Shown: one piece after another, positions 6,925 through 15,338 of the stretch
Layout of the letters: the number at the start of each line of letters is the position of its first letter
How positions within the stretch are numbered: the stretch's first letter is position 1
Assembly (NCBI RefSeq): GCF_014358075.1
Contig: NZ_JACONT010000035.1
Span: 1 to 44,938 of the forward strand
Direction: 5' to 3'
DNA: 44,938 bases
Origin: Sphingomonas albertensis
GTDB lineage: Bacteria; Pseudomonadota; Alphaproteobacteria; Sphingomonadales; Sphingomonadaceae
Notes under the pieces: generated by a model
What the model was told of the DNA's origin: nothing
Database searches by the model: none
Seen by the model: only the letters and a program-made list of their open reading frames with translations
Program-made: the position numbers and the translations under genes

Positions 6925-7898
6925 CCGACGCCCGCGTGCTGGCGCGTGCGCTCGCCGATCCGGCCAGCGTCGTCGGGCTCGATCCGGACGGCTGGACCAC
7001 GCTGTTGGCAATGGCGCGGGCAGAGCAGCTGATCGGTACGCTGGCGATCCGGCTCGATGGCTTGCCGATGCCGGCCGCGGTCAAGGCGATCCTCGCCGAT
7101 GCGCGCGCCGCCGCCGAACAGGGCCGCCGGGCGGCACTTTGGGAAGCGGAAATGGCACGCCGGGCGCTCGCTGCGATCGATTGCCCGGTCGTGCTGCTGA
7201 AGGGGACCGCGTTCGTCGCCGGGGGACTGTCGGCAGGGCAGGGGCGGTCGATCGGCGACCTCGATATCCTCGTGCCGCGCGCGTCGCTCGACGCGGTCGA
7301 GTCGGCGCTGCTCGCGGCCGGCTGGGAATGGGTGAAGCCCGACCCGTATGACGACGCCTATTATCGGCGTTGGATGCACGAGCTGCCGCCGCTGATCCAC
7401 CGCGAGCGCGACCGGATGATCGACGTGCATCACACCATATTGCCGCTGACCGCACGGATCACGCCCGACGCGGACGCGCTGGTCGAGGATAGCGTGCCGC
7501 TCGCGAATGGGCTGCGGATCCTGTCGCCGAACGGGATGATCGTCCACGCCGCCGCGCATCTGTTCGCGGACGGCGACCTCGCGGGGGGAATGCGCAACCT
7601 GTGGGATATCCGCTGCCTGGTCGAGGAGTTCGGCACCGACGGTCTCGACGCGGAAGCGCGCCGGCATGGCCTGCGCGACGAGGTGGCGCGCTCGCTACGG
7701 CTGGTCGACGCGCTGTTCGGTGTGACCAGGGCCCGCGGCGTCGATCGCCTCTACGTTCGCCGGATCGCTGCTCGGGACGGCTGGGGCAGGCCGACCCGAC
7801 CGATCACGCGCCTGGCCTTTTACGTCCGCTCGCACTGGCTGCGGATGCCGCCGGCGATGCTTGCGCGGCACCTGTGGATCAAGTTCCGCAAGGCTTAG
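6909..7898 (+). CDS. Nucleotidyltransferase-fold protein of the HPr-rel-A cluster
   Basis: The 329-residue protein matches the nucleotidyltransferase family often seen beside PqqD and HprK-related genes (NTP_transf_5 type). VLLKGTAF at 95-102 and GRSIGDLDILV at 112-122 provide the G-S...D-x-D pattern, with D117 and D119 as likely metal ligands. DVHHTILP and VHAAAHLF follow as in this family. The ATG at 6909 lies inside the kinase gene; a GTG at 6921 (ATGTGA junction) is an alternative start. It is the last gene of the cluster and converges with the VanZ-like gene, leaving 10 bases between stops. What it adds a nucleotide to is unknown. Confidence 0.87.
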   Translation: MGEDVTDARVLARALADPASVVGLDPDGWTTLLAMARAEQLIGTLAIRLDGLPMPAAVKAILADARAAAEQGRRAALWEAEMARRALAAIDCPVVLLKGTAFVAGGLSAGQGRSIGDLDILVPRASLDAVESALLAAGWEWVKPDPYDDAYYRRWMHELPPLIHRERDRMIDVHHTILPLTARITPDADALVEDSVPLANGLRILSPNGMIVHAAAHLFADGDLAGGMRNLWDIRCLVEEFGTDGLDAEARRHGLRDEVARSLRLVDALFGVTRARGVDRLYVRRIAARDGWGRPTRPITRLAFYVRSHWLRMPPAMLARHLWIKFRKA

Positions 7899-7908
7899 CG
7901 CTCCAGGT

Positions 7909-8268
7909 TTACGGCAACCGCGCACCACGCTGACGTCGCACCGACCAGACGATCAGCAGCACGACCGTGATCGCCAGCGTATCCGCGATCCAGTCGCGGA
8001 TGTCGCAATCGCGGTGCAGCGACGGGATCGACTGAGCCACCTCGATCAACGCGCCGAGAAACGAGAAGCGCTCGCCGATCCGGGACAGCTTGGCAGTCGG
8101 ATAGGCAAGCGCCGCGAGCAGCGACATCGTTGCGAAGGCGAGCATGTGCTGGAACTTGTCGCCGAACTGGTCGGTCGGCATGTGCGGAGGCTTTGGCAGC
8201 AACGCCATCGTCACCGCGAATACCACCGCCGCGACCAGCGCGAGGCGAAGAAACCCTGTGCGGTTCAT
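7909..8268 (-). CDS. VanZ-like small membrane protein
   Basis: The 119-residue protein has four hydrophobic segments (starting LRLALVAAVVFAVTMALLP, FQHMLAFATMSLLAALAYP, FLGALIEVAQSIP and ADTLAITVVLLIVWSV). The GDKFQHMLAFA and EVAQSIPSLHRDCDIRDWIADTLA stretches are typical of the VanZ superfamily. The start ATG overlaps the stop of the phosphatase gene (ATGA), so the two form one transcription unit. VanZ-like proteins outside vancomycin clusters have no settled function. The last residues are basic (RRQRGARLP), which suggests a cytoplasmic tail. Confidence 0.8.
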   Translation of the reverse strand: MNRTGFLRLALVAAVVFAVTMALLPKPPHMPTDQFGDKFQHMLAFATMSLLAALAYPTAKLSRIGERFSFLGALIEVAQSIPSLHRDCDIRDWIADTLAITVVLLIVWSVRRQRGARLP

Positions 8269-8948
8269 GCGCCGAGCCTTTCGAGCGTCGGCAGCAACTC
8301 GGCATAGCCGTCCATCACCGCGTCGGCGCCGAGCTCTGCGACCGGCTGCATCAGGAAGCCGAAGCTGCACGCGATCGTCGGTAGCCCCGCCGCCTGTCCC
8401 GCCTGGATGTCGAAAACGGAGTCGCCGACGAACGCGGCGCGTCCACCGCCGCCCCCACGTTCCCGACAAAGCCTGACCATCTCGTGGATCGGCATCGGCG
8501 ATGGCTTGGACTCGGCCAGCGTATCGCCGCCGAGGATGCACGCGAACCGATCGGTCAGGTCCAGCTCGGCCAATACGGTCCGCGCAAACCGTTCGATCTT
8601 GTTGGTGACGATGCCGAGCGTCACGCCCTTCGCCGCCAACGCATCCAGTGCCTCGATCGCACCGGGATAGGGCTTGGTCAGCACGCAGATGTTCGCCTCG
8701 TAATAGGCGAGCAGCGTGGCGTGCAATGTGTCGAGCATCGCTTCGTCATAGCCGCCGGTGGCGGTCAGGCCCTGCTTGAGCATGTGCCGCGCGCCGCCGC
8801 CGATCATCGGCTTGACCTCATCGACGCTCAAATGGGGGCGCCCGACCGAAGTCAGCGCATGGTTGACCGCGGCGGCAAGGTCGCCGCTGGTATCGAGAAG
8901 CGTGCCGTCGAGGTCGAACCCGACGATATCGAAAGAAAAATGCGTCAT
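8265..8948 (-). CDS. gph: Phosphoglycolate phosphatase (HAD family)
   Basis: The 227-residue protein has the HAD signature motifs in order: FDLDGTLLDT at 11-20 with nucleophile D12 and acid/base D14, IVTNK around 113-117, ESKPSPMPI with the motif III lysine, and FVGDSVFDIQAG as motif IV. The helical cap (residues 20-85) and length fit Gph, which removes phosphate from 2-phosphoglycolate made in DNA repair and photorespiration-like reactions. It is divergent from glmU. A relaxed specificity for other phosphoesters cannot be excluded from sequence. Confidence 0.88.
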   Translation of the reverse strand: MTHFSFDIVGFDLDGTLLDTSGDLAAAVNHALTSVGRPHLSVDEVKPMIGGGARHMLKQGLTATGGYDEAMLDTLHATLLAYYEANICVLTKPYPGAIEALDALAAKGVTLGIVTNKIERFARTVLAELDLTDRFACILGGDTLAESKPSPMPIHEMVRLCRERGGGGGRAAFVGDSVFDIQAGQAAGLPTIACSFGFLMQPVAELGADAVMDGYAELLPTLERLGA

Positions 8949-9010
8949 TACGGTGATGCCTGCCAGCGGCGCTATGGAATTGGCAAGGCTTTCGTGGCAG
9001 CGATCCTCCC

Positions 9011-10444
9011 ATGACGACGCATTCCAACGACCAACCGTTTCCGGCGCATTCCCCCGTACACCCGCCCGAAGACCCGGCCGTACGCTCTATCGCGGTCGTG
9101 ATCCTCGCGGCCGGCAAGGGCACGCGGATGAAATCGGACCTCCACAAGGTGCTTCACCCGATCGCCGGGCGGCCGATGCTGCTGCATCTGATCGCGAGTG
9201 CGGCGGCGTTGCACCCTGCGAAGACGGTCGTCGTGACGGGAGCGGGGCGCGAACAGGTCGAGGCTGCGGTCGCGCCGCTCGGCATCTCCACCGCGTTGCA
9301 GGCCGAGCAACTCGGCACCGGCCATGCGGTCGCGCAGGCGCGTGGGGCGCTGGCGGGGTTCGAGGGCGCCGGGTTCGAGGGTGACGTGCTGATCCTCTAC
9401 GGCGACGTGCCGCTGGTCACCACCGCGACGATGCAGCGGATGATCGACCGGCTGCACGCCGACGATACGCCCGCGGTCGTCGTGCTCGGCTTCCGCCCGG
9501 CAGATCCCGGCGCATACGGCCGCGTCATCGCCGACGCTGCGGGCCGGATGGACCGGATCGTCGAGTATAAGGACGCGTCGAAGGCGGAACGCGCGGTGAC
9601 GCTGTGCAACTCCGGGCTGATGGCGGTGCGCGCGACCGACCTGTTCGCGCTGCTCGACCGGCTCGGCAACGACAATGCGGCGGGCGAATATTACCTGACC
9701 GATATCGTCGGACTGGCAGGCGCGGCCGGGCGGTCGGCCGCGGTGATCGAGACCGGCGCGGACGAGGTGGCCGGCGTCAACAGCCGCGGCGAACTGGCCG
9801 GCGTCGAGGCAGCCTGGCAGGCGGAACGTCGCGCGCGAGCGATGGCCGACGGCGCGACGCTGATCGCGCCCGATACGGTCTGGTTCGCGCACGACACGGT
9901 GCTGGGTCGCGACGTGGTGATCGAACCCAACGTCGTGTTCGGCCCCGGTGCGCGCGTCGAGGACGGCGCGACGATCCACGCGTTCAGCCATGTCGAGGGC
10001 GCGAGCGTGGGCAAGGGCGCGAACGTCGGGCCTTTCGCGCGCCTCCGCCCCGGCGCGGACCTGCGCGCGGACGCCAAGGTCGGCAACTTCGTCGAGGTTA
10101 AGAAAGCCGTGATCGGCGAGGGCGCGAAGGTCAGCCACCTGACCTATATCGGGGACGCGGATATCGGCGCGGGCGCGAACATCGGCGCGGGCACGATCAC
10201 CTGCAACTACGACGGCTATTTCAAATACCGCACGGTCGTCGGCGAGGGCGCGTTCATCGGCTCGAACTCGGCGCTGGTCGCCCCCGTCAATATCGGCGCC
10301 GGCGCGATCGTCGCCGCCGGATCGGTCGTGACGCAGGATGTCGAGGCCGACGCGCTTGCGCTGGTCCGCCCGCCGCAGATCGCCAAGCCCGGCTGGGCCG
10401 CACGGTTCCGTGAGAAGATGATAGCCCGCAAGGCCGCCCGATAA
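9011..10444 (+). CDS. glmU: Bifunctional GlmU, UDP-N-acetylglucosamine pyrophosphorylase / glucosamine-1-P acetyltransferase
   Basis: The 477-residue protein makes UDP-GlcNAc for peptidoglycan and lipid A. The N-terminal uridyltransferase domain shows LAAGKGTRMKSDLHKVLHPI from residue 32, then LILYGDVPLV. The C-terminal left-handed beta-helix is visible as hexapeptide repeats (VIGEGAKVSH, ADIGAGANIGAGTITCNYDG). About 25 residues rich in His and Pro (MTTHSNDQPFPAHSPVHPPE) precede the catalytic domain; there is no later methionine before the nucleotide-binding loop, so this extension seems real. glmS follows 23 bases downstream, so the two enzymes of the pathway are probably cotranscribed. Confidence 0.96.
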   Translation: MTTHSNDQPFPAHSPVHPPEDPAVRSIAVVILAAGKGTRMKSDLHKVLHPIAGRPMLLHLIASAAALHPAKTVVVTGAGREQVEAAVAPLGISTALQAEQLGTGHAVAQARGALAGFEGAGFEGDVLILYGDVPLVTTATMQRMIDRLHADDTPAVVVLGFRPADPGAYGRVIADAAGRMDRIVEYKDASKAERAVTLCNSGLMAVRATDLFALLDRLGNDNAAGEYYLTDIVGLAGAAGRSAAVIETGADEVAGVNSRGELAGVEAAWQAERRARAMADGATLIAPDTVWFAHDTVLGRDVVIEPNVVFGPGARVEDGATIHAFSHVEGASVGKGANVGPFARLRPGADLRADAKVGNFVEVKKAVIGEGAKVSHLTYIGDADIGAGANIGAGTITCNYDGYFKYRTVVGEGAFIGSNSALVAPVNIGAGAIVAAGSVVTQDVEADALALVRPPQIAKPGWAARFREKMIARKAAR

Positions 10445-10467
10445 GCGCGATTCTGGAGTAAGATCGA

Positions 10468-12291
10468 ATGTGTGGCATCGTTGGAATTCTGAGCGGCGAA
10501 GACGTTGCCGACCGCTTGCTCGACGGCCTGAAGCGGCTCGAATATCGCGGGTATGATTCGGCGGGGATCGCCACCGACCATGACGGCGCGATCGAGCGGC
10601 GGCGTGCGTCGGGCAAGCTGGTCAATCTCGCGAACGAACTCGCCGCGCATCCGCTGCCCGGCAAGACCGGGATCGCGCATACCCGCTGGGCGACGCATGG
10701 CGGCCCGACCACCAACAACGCGCATCCGCACGCGACCGGCGAGGTCGCGGTGGTCCACAACGGCATCATCGAGAACTTTAAGCCGCTGCGCGACGAACTG
10801 ATCGCGCGTGGCCGGACGTTCACCAGCGAGACCGACACCGAAGTCGTCGCGCATCTCGTCAGCGAGAAGATCGAGGCGGGGATGGATCCGGTCTCCGCCG
10901 TCCGCGACGTGCTGCCGCGGCTGCACGGTGCGTTCGCGCTCGCGATCCTGTTCCGCCAGCATCCCGACCTGCTGATCGGTGCGCGGCTTGGTTCGCCACT
11001 CGTGGTCGGGCACGGCGACGGCGAGATGTACCTCGGCTCCGATGCGCTCGCGCTCGCGCCGTTGACGCAGCGGATCGCGTATCTCGACGAGGGCGACTGG
11101 GTCGTGCTGACCCGCGACGGCGCGCAGGTCTATGACCGCGAGAACACTCCCGTCGAGCGCGCGATCACGCTGTCCGGGATCACCGGCGAGGTGATCTCGA
11201 AGGGCAACCACAAGCATTACATGCTCAAGGAGATCTACGAGCAGCCGATCGTCGTCGCGCAGACGCTCCGCTCGTACCTCAAGCGGATGGAGGGCGAGGT
11301 CTCGCTGCCGATCCCAGAGTTCGACCTGTCCACGATCAAGCGCGTGACCATCGTCGCATGCGGGACGAGCTTCTACGCCGGCATGGTTGCCAAATACTGG
11401 TTCGAGCAGTTCGCACGCGTCCCCGTCGACCTCGATGTCGCGTCCGAATTTCGCTACCGCGCGCCGGTGATGGAGGACGGCGGCCTCGCGCTCTTCATCT
11501 CGCAGTCGGGCGAGACCGCGGACACGCTCGCTGCACTCCGCCATGCCAAGGCCGAGGGGCAGAAGATCGCGGTCGTCGTCAACGTGCCCACCAGCTCAAT
11601 GGCGCGCGAGGCGGACTTGCTGCTGCCGACGCACGCCGGCCCGGAGATCGGCGTGGCCTCGACCAAGGCGTTCACCTGCCAGCTCGCGGTGCTCGCCGCG
11701 CTCGCCGCGAATCTTGCGCGCGCGAAGGGGCTGCTCTCTAAGGAGCAGGAGCGCGAGATCGTCCGGCATCTGTCGGAGGCGCCCGCCGCGCTCAACGGCG
11801 CGCTGGCGTATGACGAAGCGATCGAGGCGATGGCGCACAACATCGCCGGCGCGCGCGACGTGCTGTATCTCGGCCGCGGGACCGATTATCCGCTGGCGCT
11901 CGAGGGCGCGTTGAAGCTGAAGGAAATCAGCTACATCCACGCCGAGGGCTATGCCGCCGGCGAGATGAAGCACGGCCCGATCGCACTGATTGACGAGCAT
12001 GTCCCGGTCATCGTCATCGCGCCGTCGGGGCCGCTGTTCGACAAGACCGTGAGCAACATGCAGGAAGTCATGGCGCGCGGCGGCAAGGTCGTTCTGATCT
12101 CGGATTACGACGGTATCCAGGCCGCCGGCGAAGGCTGCATGGCGACGATCACCATGCCCAAAGTCCACCCACTGATCGCGCCTTTGGTGTACGCGGTACC
12201 GGTGCAGTTGCTCGCGTATCATGTGGCGGTACTGAAGGGCACGGACGTCGACCAGCCGCGGAATTTGGCGAAGAGCGTCACCGTCGAATAA
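10468..12291 (+). CDS. glmS: Glutamine-fructose-6-phosphate aminotransferase (isomerizing)
   Basis: The 607-residue enzyme converts fructose-6-P and glutamine to glucosamine-6-P, the first step toward UDP-GlcNAc. The N-terminal nucleophile Cys2 follows the initiator Met (MCGIVGI), with RWATHG and NGIIENF of the glutaminase domain. Two SIS domains follow (VACGTSFYAG, SQSGETADT; YLGRGTDYPLALEGALKLKE, HAEGYAAGEMKHGPIALID). It ends DVDQPRNLAKSVTVE, the conserved C-terminal tail. CTGGAGTAAG is a good ribosome-binding site. Full family length. Confidence 0.97.
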   Translation: MCGIVGILSGEDVADRLLDGLKRLEYRGYDSAGIATDHDGAIERRRASGKLVNLANELAAHPLPGKTGIAHTRWATHGGPTTNNAHPHATGEVAVVHNGIIENFKPLRDELIARGRTFTSETDTEVVAHLVSEKIEAGMDPVSAVRDVLPRLHGAFALAILFRQHPDLLIGARLGSPLVVGHGDGEMYLGSDALALAPLTQRIAYLDEGDWVVLTRDGAQVYDRENTPVERAITLSGITGEVISKGNHKHYMLKEIYEQPIVVAQTLRSYLKRMEGEVSLPIPEFDLSTIKRVTIVACGTSFYAGMVAKYWFEQFARVPVDLDVASEFRYRAPVMEDGGLALFISQSGETADTLAALRHAKAEGQKIAVVVNVPTSSMAREADLLLPTHAGPEIGVASTKAFTCQLAVLAALAANLARAKGLLSKEQEREIVRHLSEAPAALNGALAYDEAIEAMAHNIAGARDVLYLGRGTDYPLALEGALKLKEISYIHAEGYAAGEMKHGPIALIDEHVPVIVIAPSGPLFDKTVSNMQEVMARGGKVVLISDYDGIQAAGEGCMATITMPKVHPLIAPLVYAVPVQLLAYHVAVLKGTDVDQPRNLAKSVTVE

Positions 12292-12329
12292 TTCGCGGCA
12301 TGGTTAGGGTTGGTACACCCAACCCCAGA

Positions 12330-12438
12330 CACCACCCCGGCGAAGGCCGGGGCCCAATTGGGGGACGGAGGTAACTGAGGCGCGCTCCTCCGTTACAGCG
12401 ACCTTTCCAATTGGGCCCCGGCCTTCGCCGGGGTGGTG
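12330..12438. repeat. Long palindromic repeat, family C (32-base perfect arms)
   Basis: The arms 12330-12361 and 12407-12438 are perfect reverse complements over 32 bases; each arm starts or ends with CACCACCCCGGCGAAGGCCG or its complement and includes CCAATTGG. The 45-base centre holds GGAGGTAACTGAG and CTCCGTTAC, which can also pair. It sits 38 bases after the glmS stop and could end transcription, though it lacks a clear U-tract. Confidence 0.9.
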
Positions 12439-12492
12439 CTAGTGGCGGGGTATCCACCGATTTCTTTTCGCCGCGCCCATCCCTAGATTGAC

Positions 12493-12498
12493 TATAAT
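12493..12498 (+). promoter_or_regulatory. Candidate -10 box for the gcv operon
   Basis: An exact TATAAT stands in a locally AT-rich stretch about 55 bases before the first glycine aptamer. No convincing -35 is visible 17 bases upstream, so this is a weak prediction from the -10 and its position alone. Confidence 0.4.
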
Positions 12499-12548
12499 TG
12501 TGCGCCGCGTCACAACTCGCGGCGTCGATGTCGGGCAACCGGCATGGC

Positions 12549-12752
12549 ACCGCGCGGGAGAGCGTTTCCGGTCCTTTGAGGGCTGATGGAACCGCCGAAG
12601 GAGCAACCACCCCGGAATCTCTCAGGCACCAGAGACCGCGCAGGAGCAATCGACACTCTGGAAAGCGTCCTGGCGTAAGTCGAGGGCCACCGAAGGGGTA
12701 AGCGCTGGACAAGTCCGGCGCGAAAGCTCTCAGGTCCCGTGACAGAGGGGGT
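12549..12752 (+). promoter_or_regulatory. Tandem glycine riboswitch
   Basis: Two glycine aptamers lie in a row before gcvT. The first shows CGGGAGAG (12554), CCGCCGAAGGAGCAA (12592), AATCTCTCAGGCACC and then ACTCTGGAAAG. The second shows CCACCGAAGGGGTAAGCG (12687), GCGAAAGCTCTCAGGTCCCG and GTGACAGAGGGGG. These conserved blocks and the linker between them are the hallmark of the gcvT riboswitch class, which senses glycine and turns on glycine cleavage. The end of the second aptamer is about 50 bases before the gcvT ATG. I cannot fold the expression platform by eye, but control of gcvT-gcvH is nearly certain. Confidence 0.93.
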
Positions 12753-12802
12753 TCGGATCGTTGCACCCATTGGTGCCGCGCGCCCCTTCGACGGAGACGA
12801 CC

Positions 12803-14050
12803 ATGAGCGACCCAGAACTGCGCGATTACGCCAGCATCATCGATCAGGCCGACGATTACGTCGAGCCCGAGATCCTGCCATTGCCGCTCGACGCATGGCA
12901 CCGGGCGCACGGCGCGCGGATGGTCGAGTTCGCTGGCTACGAGATGCCGATCCAGTATGAAGGCATCATGGCCGAACACGCCTGGACGCGCGACTCGGCC
13001 GGGCTGTTCGACGTCAGTCACATGGGCCAGCTCGTCTTCTCGGGCGAAGGCGTCGCGCATGCGCTCGAAACCGTACTGCCAGGCGATATCGCAGGGCTCG
13101 GTGAGGGCAAGATGCGCTATTCGCTGCTGCTCGCACAGGACGGCGGTATCCTCGACGACCTGATGGCCACGCGCCTCCCCGACGATCAGCCGTCGCCGTT
13201 CTCCGCGCAGGACGTCGAGCCAGAAGCGTACGACCCGCTGCACCCGTCGCCGACCGCGAGCGGCAGCTTCTACGTCGTCGTCAACGGCGCGACCAAGTAT
13301 GACGACATCAGCTATCTGATCGAGCAGCTGCCCGACGACGTCACGATCAACATCCTCGAAGACCAGGCGCTGCTCGCGGTGCAGGGTCCGAAAGCGGTCG
13401 AGGCGGTCGCGCGGATCGTCCCCGGCGTCGACGGCCTCGTATTCATGACCGCCGGCGCGTTCCACTGGAACGAGGTGCCGCTCTGGATCAGCCGCTCGGG
13501 TTACACCGGCGAGGATGGCGTCGAGATTTCGCTTCCCGCCGAGCATGCCGTCGCCTTTGCCGATGCATTGCTCGCACTCCCCGAGATCAAGCCGATCGGC
13601 CTTGGCGCACGCGATTCGCTGCGTCTCGAAGCCGGCCTGCCGCTCTACGGTCACGATCTCGATCCCGAGATCACGCCGGTCATGGCCGACCTCGGTTTCG
13701 CGCTGTCGAAGCGCCGCCGCGAAGCCGCCGATTTTCCCGGTGCCGAGCGTATCCTCACCCAGCGCGAGCATGGCCCCGCCGCCAAGCGCGTCGGCCTGAT
13801 CGTCGAGGGCCGCCAGCCCGCGCGCGAAGGCGCCGAGGTGATCGACGACACCGGTGCGACGATCGGCCGCCTCACGAGCGGAGGCTTCGCGCCGACGCTC
13901 GGGAAGCCGATCGCGATGGCCTATGTGCCGCTCGCGCTCGCCGCCCCCGGCACCCGCATCGAAATCGCGCAACGCGGCAAGGTCCACACCGCCACCGTCA
14001 CCGCGATGCCCTTCATTCCCCACCGCTACGTCCGCGCAGGAGCCAAGTGA
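12803..14050 (+). CDS. gcvT: Aminomethyltransferase, glycine cleavage system T protein
   Basis: The 415-residue T protein moves the methylene group from the H-protein aminomethyl-lipoate to tetrahydrofolate. The family core is clear: [80 protein letters not shown] and a C-terminal barrel with [20 protein letters not shown]. About 25 extra Pro/Asp-rich residues (around 128-152, [20 protein letters not shown] onward) interrupt the usual strand pair. I chose the ATG at 12803 behind ACGGAGACGACC; an upstream TTG would start inside the riboswitch leader. gcvH follows after one base. Confidence 0.95.
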   Translation: MSDPELRDYASIIDQADDYVEPEILPLPLDAWHRAHGARMVEFAGYEMPIQYEGIMAEHAWTRDSAGLFDVSHMGQLVFSGEGVAHALETVLPGDIAGLGEGKMRYSLLLAQDGGILDDLMATRLPDDQPSPFSAQDVEPEAYDPLHPSPTASGSFYVVVNGATKYDDISYLIEQLPDDVTINILEDQALLAVQGPKAVEAVARIVPGVDGLVFMTAGAFHWNEVPLWISRSGYTGEDGVEISLPAEHAVAFADALLALPEIKPIGLGARDSLRLEAGLPLYGHDLDPEITPVMADLGFALSKRRREAADFPGAERILTQREHGPAAKRVGLIVEGRQPAREGAEVIDDTGATIGRLTSGGFAPTLGKPIAMAYVPLALAAPGTRIEIAQRGKVHTATVTAMPFIPHRYVRAGAK

Positions 14051-14051
14051 T

Positions 14052-14423
14052 ATGAGCCGTTTTTTCACGCAGGATCACGAATGGGTCGATGTCGACGGCG
14101 ACGTTGGCACCGTCGGCATCTCCGAATACGCGCAGAGCCAGCTCGGCGACGTCGTGTTCGTCGACGTTCCCGAAGCCGGCAAGACGCTGAGCAAGGGCGA
14201 CGAAGCCGCGGTCGTCGAGTCGGTCAAGGCTGCGTCGGACGTGTACTCCCCGGTTTCGGGCACCGTTACCGAGGGCAACGCGGCTTTGACTGACGACTCC
14301 AGCCTAGTGAACTCGGACGCGGAAGCGGCGGGTTGGTTCTTCAAGCTGACGCTCAGCGACCCGAGCGAACTCGACAGCCTGATGGACGAAGCCGCCTACG
14401 CGACGTTCGTCGAAGGGCTGTAA
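14052..14423 (+). CDS. gcvH: Glycine cleavage system H protein
   Basis: The 123-residue lipoyl carrier protein has [20 protein letters not shown] at its start and [15 protein letters not shown] with the lipoylated lysine K59. [14 protein letters not shown] and [10 protein letters not shown] complete the fold. The length is normal. It begins one base after gcvT and is in the same riboswitch-controlled unit. The gcvP gene(s) that usually follow are not here; the next 200 bases are a repeat containing an abnormal homopolymer tract. Confidence 0.96.
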   Translation: MSRFFTQDHEWVDVDGDVGTVGISEYAQSQLGDVVFVDVPEAGKTLSKGDEAAVVESVKAASDVYSPVSGTVTEGNAALTDDSSLVNSDAEAAGWFFKLTLSDPSELDSLMDEAAYATFVEGL

Positions 14424-14432
14424 TTCCTAGAA

Positions 14433-14634
14433 CCCCCTCCCGCTAGCGGGAGGGGGCAGGGGGTGGGCACGCGCTCTCCTCCAGACGTTCCGCCCGCAAC
14501 AGGTCGGGCGCCCCCCCCCCCCCCCCCCCCCCCCCCGGCGGGGGGGGGGGGGGGGCCCCCCGGCCCGATCGAGCCACCCCCGTCCGTTCATGCGGACGCC
14601 GACCCACCCCCGCCCCTCCCTTCCAGGGAGGGGA
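14433..14634. repeat. Palindromic repeat, family B, with a disturbed centre
   Basis: The left arm holds a perfect 24-base palindrome (14433-14456, centre CGCTAGCG) followed by CAGGGGGTGGG. The right arm at 14602-14634 reads ACCCACCCCCGCCCCTCCC then TTCCAGGGAGGGG. This is the same build as 1466-1570, but the space between the arms is about 137 bases instead of 35 and contains the homopolymer tract described separately. The first palindrome could end gcvH transcription. Confidence 0.75.
14511..14561. other. Poly-C/poly-G tract, probable sequencing or assembly artefact
   Basis: A run of 26 C is followed by GGC, then 16 G, then 6 C. No other homopolymer of this length occurs in the window. It lies inside a strong palindrome between gcvH and the glycosylase gene. 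Such a tract is what a failed read through a GC hairpin can leave; a real sequence would form very stable structures. Confidence 0.7.
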
Positions 14635-14642
14635 GAAGGCGG

Positions 14643-15266
14643 TCAGATCACCTTCATGTCCGCCTGGTAATGATGCCATGCGAAGATCGCAGCGGCGCCG
14701 CGGTGCGGGCGCCAGGCTTCCGCCACTTCGCGGGTCAGTTTCTCGCTCGGGCGCGTCTCGTGGCCCAGGATCCGCCCGACCTCGATCTGGATCGCGAGAT
14801 CGCCCGCCGGCCAGATGTCGGTGCGCCCTTCCGCAAACAACAGGTAGATCTCCGCCGACCAGCGGCCGATTCCCTTCACGCGAACCAGTGCGGCAATCGC
14901 CTCCTCGTCGTTTTCGGGCAGGTTGGTCAGGTCGAGCCGACCGCTCGTCACCTCGTCGGCAAGGCTGCGGGCATAGCCAAGCTTCTGCCGCGAGAGACCT
15001 GCGCTGCGTAGCACCTCGTCGCTGGCGGCGGCGATCTTCGCCGGGTCGCCTGCGCCGCCGACGACCGTGTCGAGCTTGGTCCAGACCGCCTGCGCCGAGG
15101 CGACGCTGACCTGTTGGCCGACGATCGTCCGCAGCAGCGTCGCGAAGCCGCGCTCGCTGATCCGCGGCGCGGGATGGCCGGCATTGCCGACCGCGACCGC
15201 AAACGCCGGCTCGATCGCGCACAGGGCCGCCATCGCGGTGTCGAGTTGGTCTGCGCTCAGCCCCAT
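14643..15266 (-). CDS. DNA-3-methyladenine glycosylase II-like (HhH-GPD)
   Basis: The 207-residue protein is an HhH-GPD base-excision glycosylase of the AlkA/MAG group without the extra N-terminal AlkA domain. FATLLRTIVGQQVSVASAQA (from about residue 40), the hairpin VRVKGIGRWSAEIYLL (around 130) and AGDLAIQ with the catalytic aspartate are visible; cysteine ligands of a MutY/Nth Fe-S cluster are absent. It would cut out alkylated purines. I chose the ATG at 15266, where the conserved region begins; a GTG a few codons upstream is possible. It is divergent from the ferredoxin gene with 72 bases between. Confidence 0.88.
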   Translation of the reverse strand: MGLSADQLDTAMAALCAIEPAFAVAVGNAGHPAPRISERGFATLLRTIVGQQVSVASAQAVWTKLDTVVGGAGDPAKIAAASDEVLRSAGLSRQKLGYARSLADEVTSGRLDLTNLPENDEEAIAALVRVKGIGRWSAEIYLLFAEGRTDIWPAGDLAIQIEVGRILGHETRPSEKLTREVAEAWRPHRGAAAIFAWHHYQADMKVI

Positions 15267-15338
15267 GTCGGGCGCCAAGACGCTTGATCGCGCGCGGCGG
15301 TAACGCCATGGATCGGCGGAAGTTTTTCGGAGGACAGC

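Noticed and set aside
14511..14561. Functional G-quadruplex or i-motif switch downstream of gcvH
   Set aside because: The tract could form such structures, but its perfect homopolymer nature inside a hard-to-sequence hairpin makes an artefact the simpler reading.
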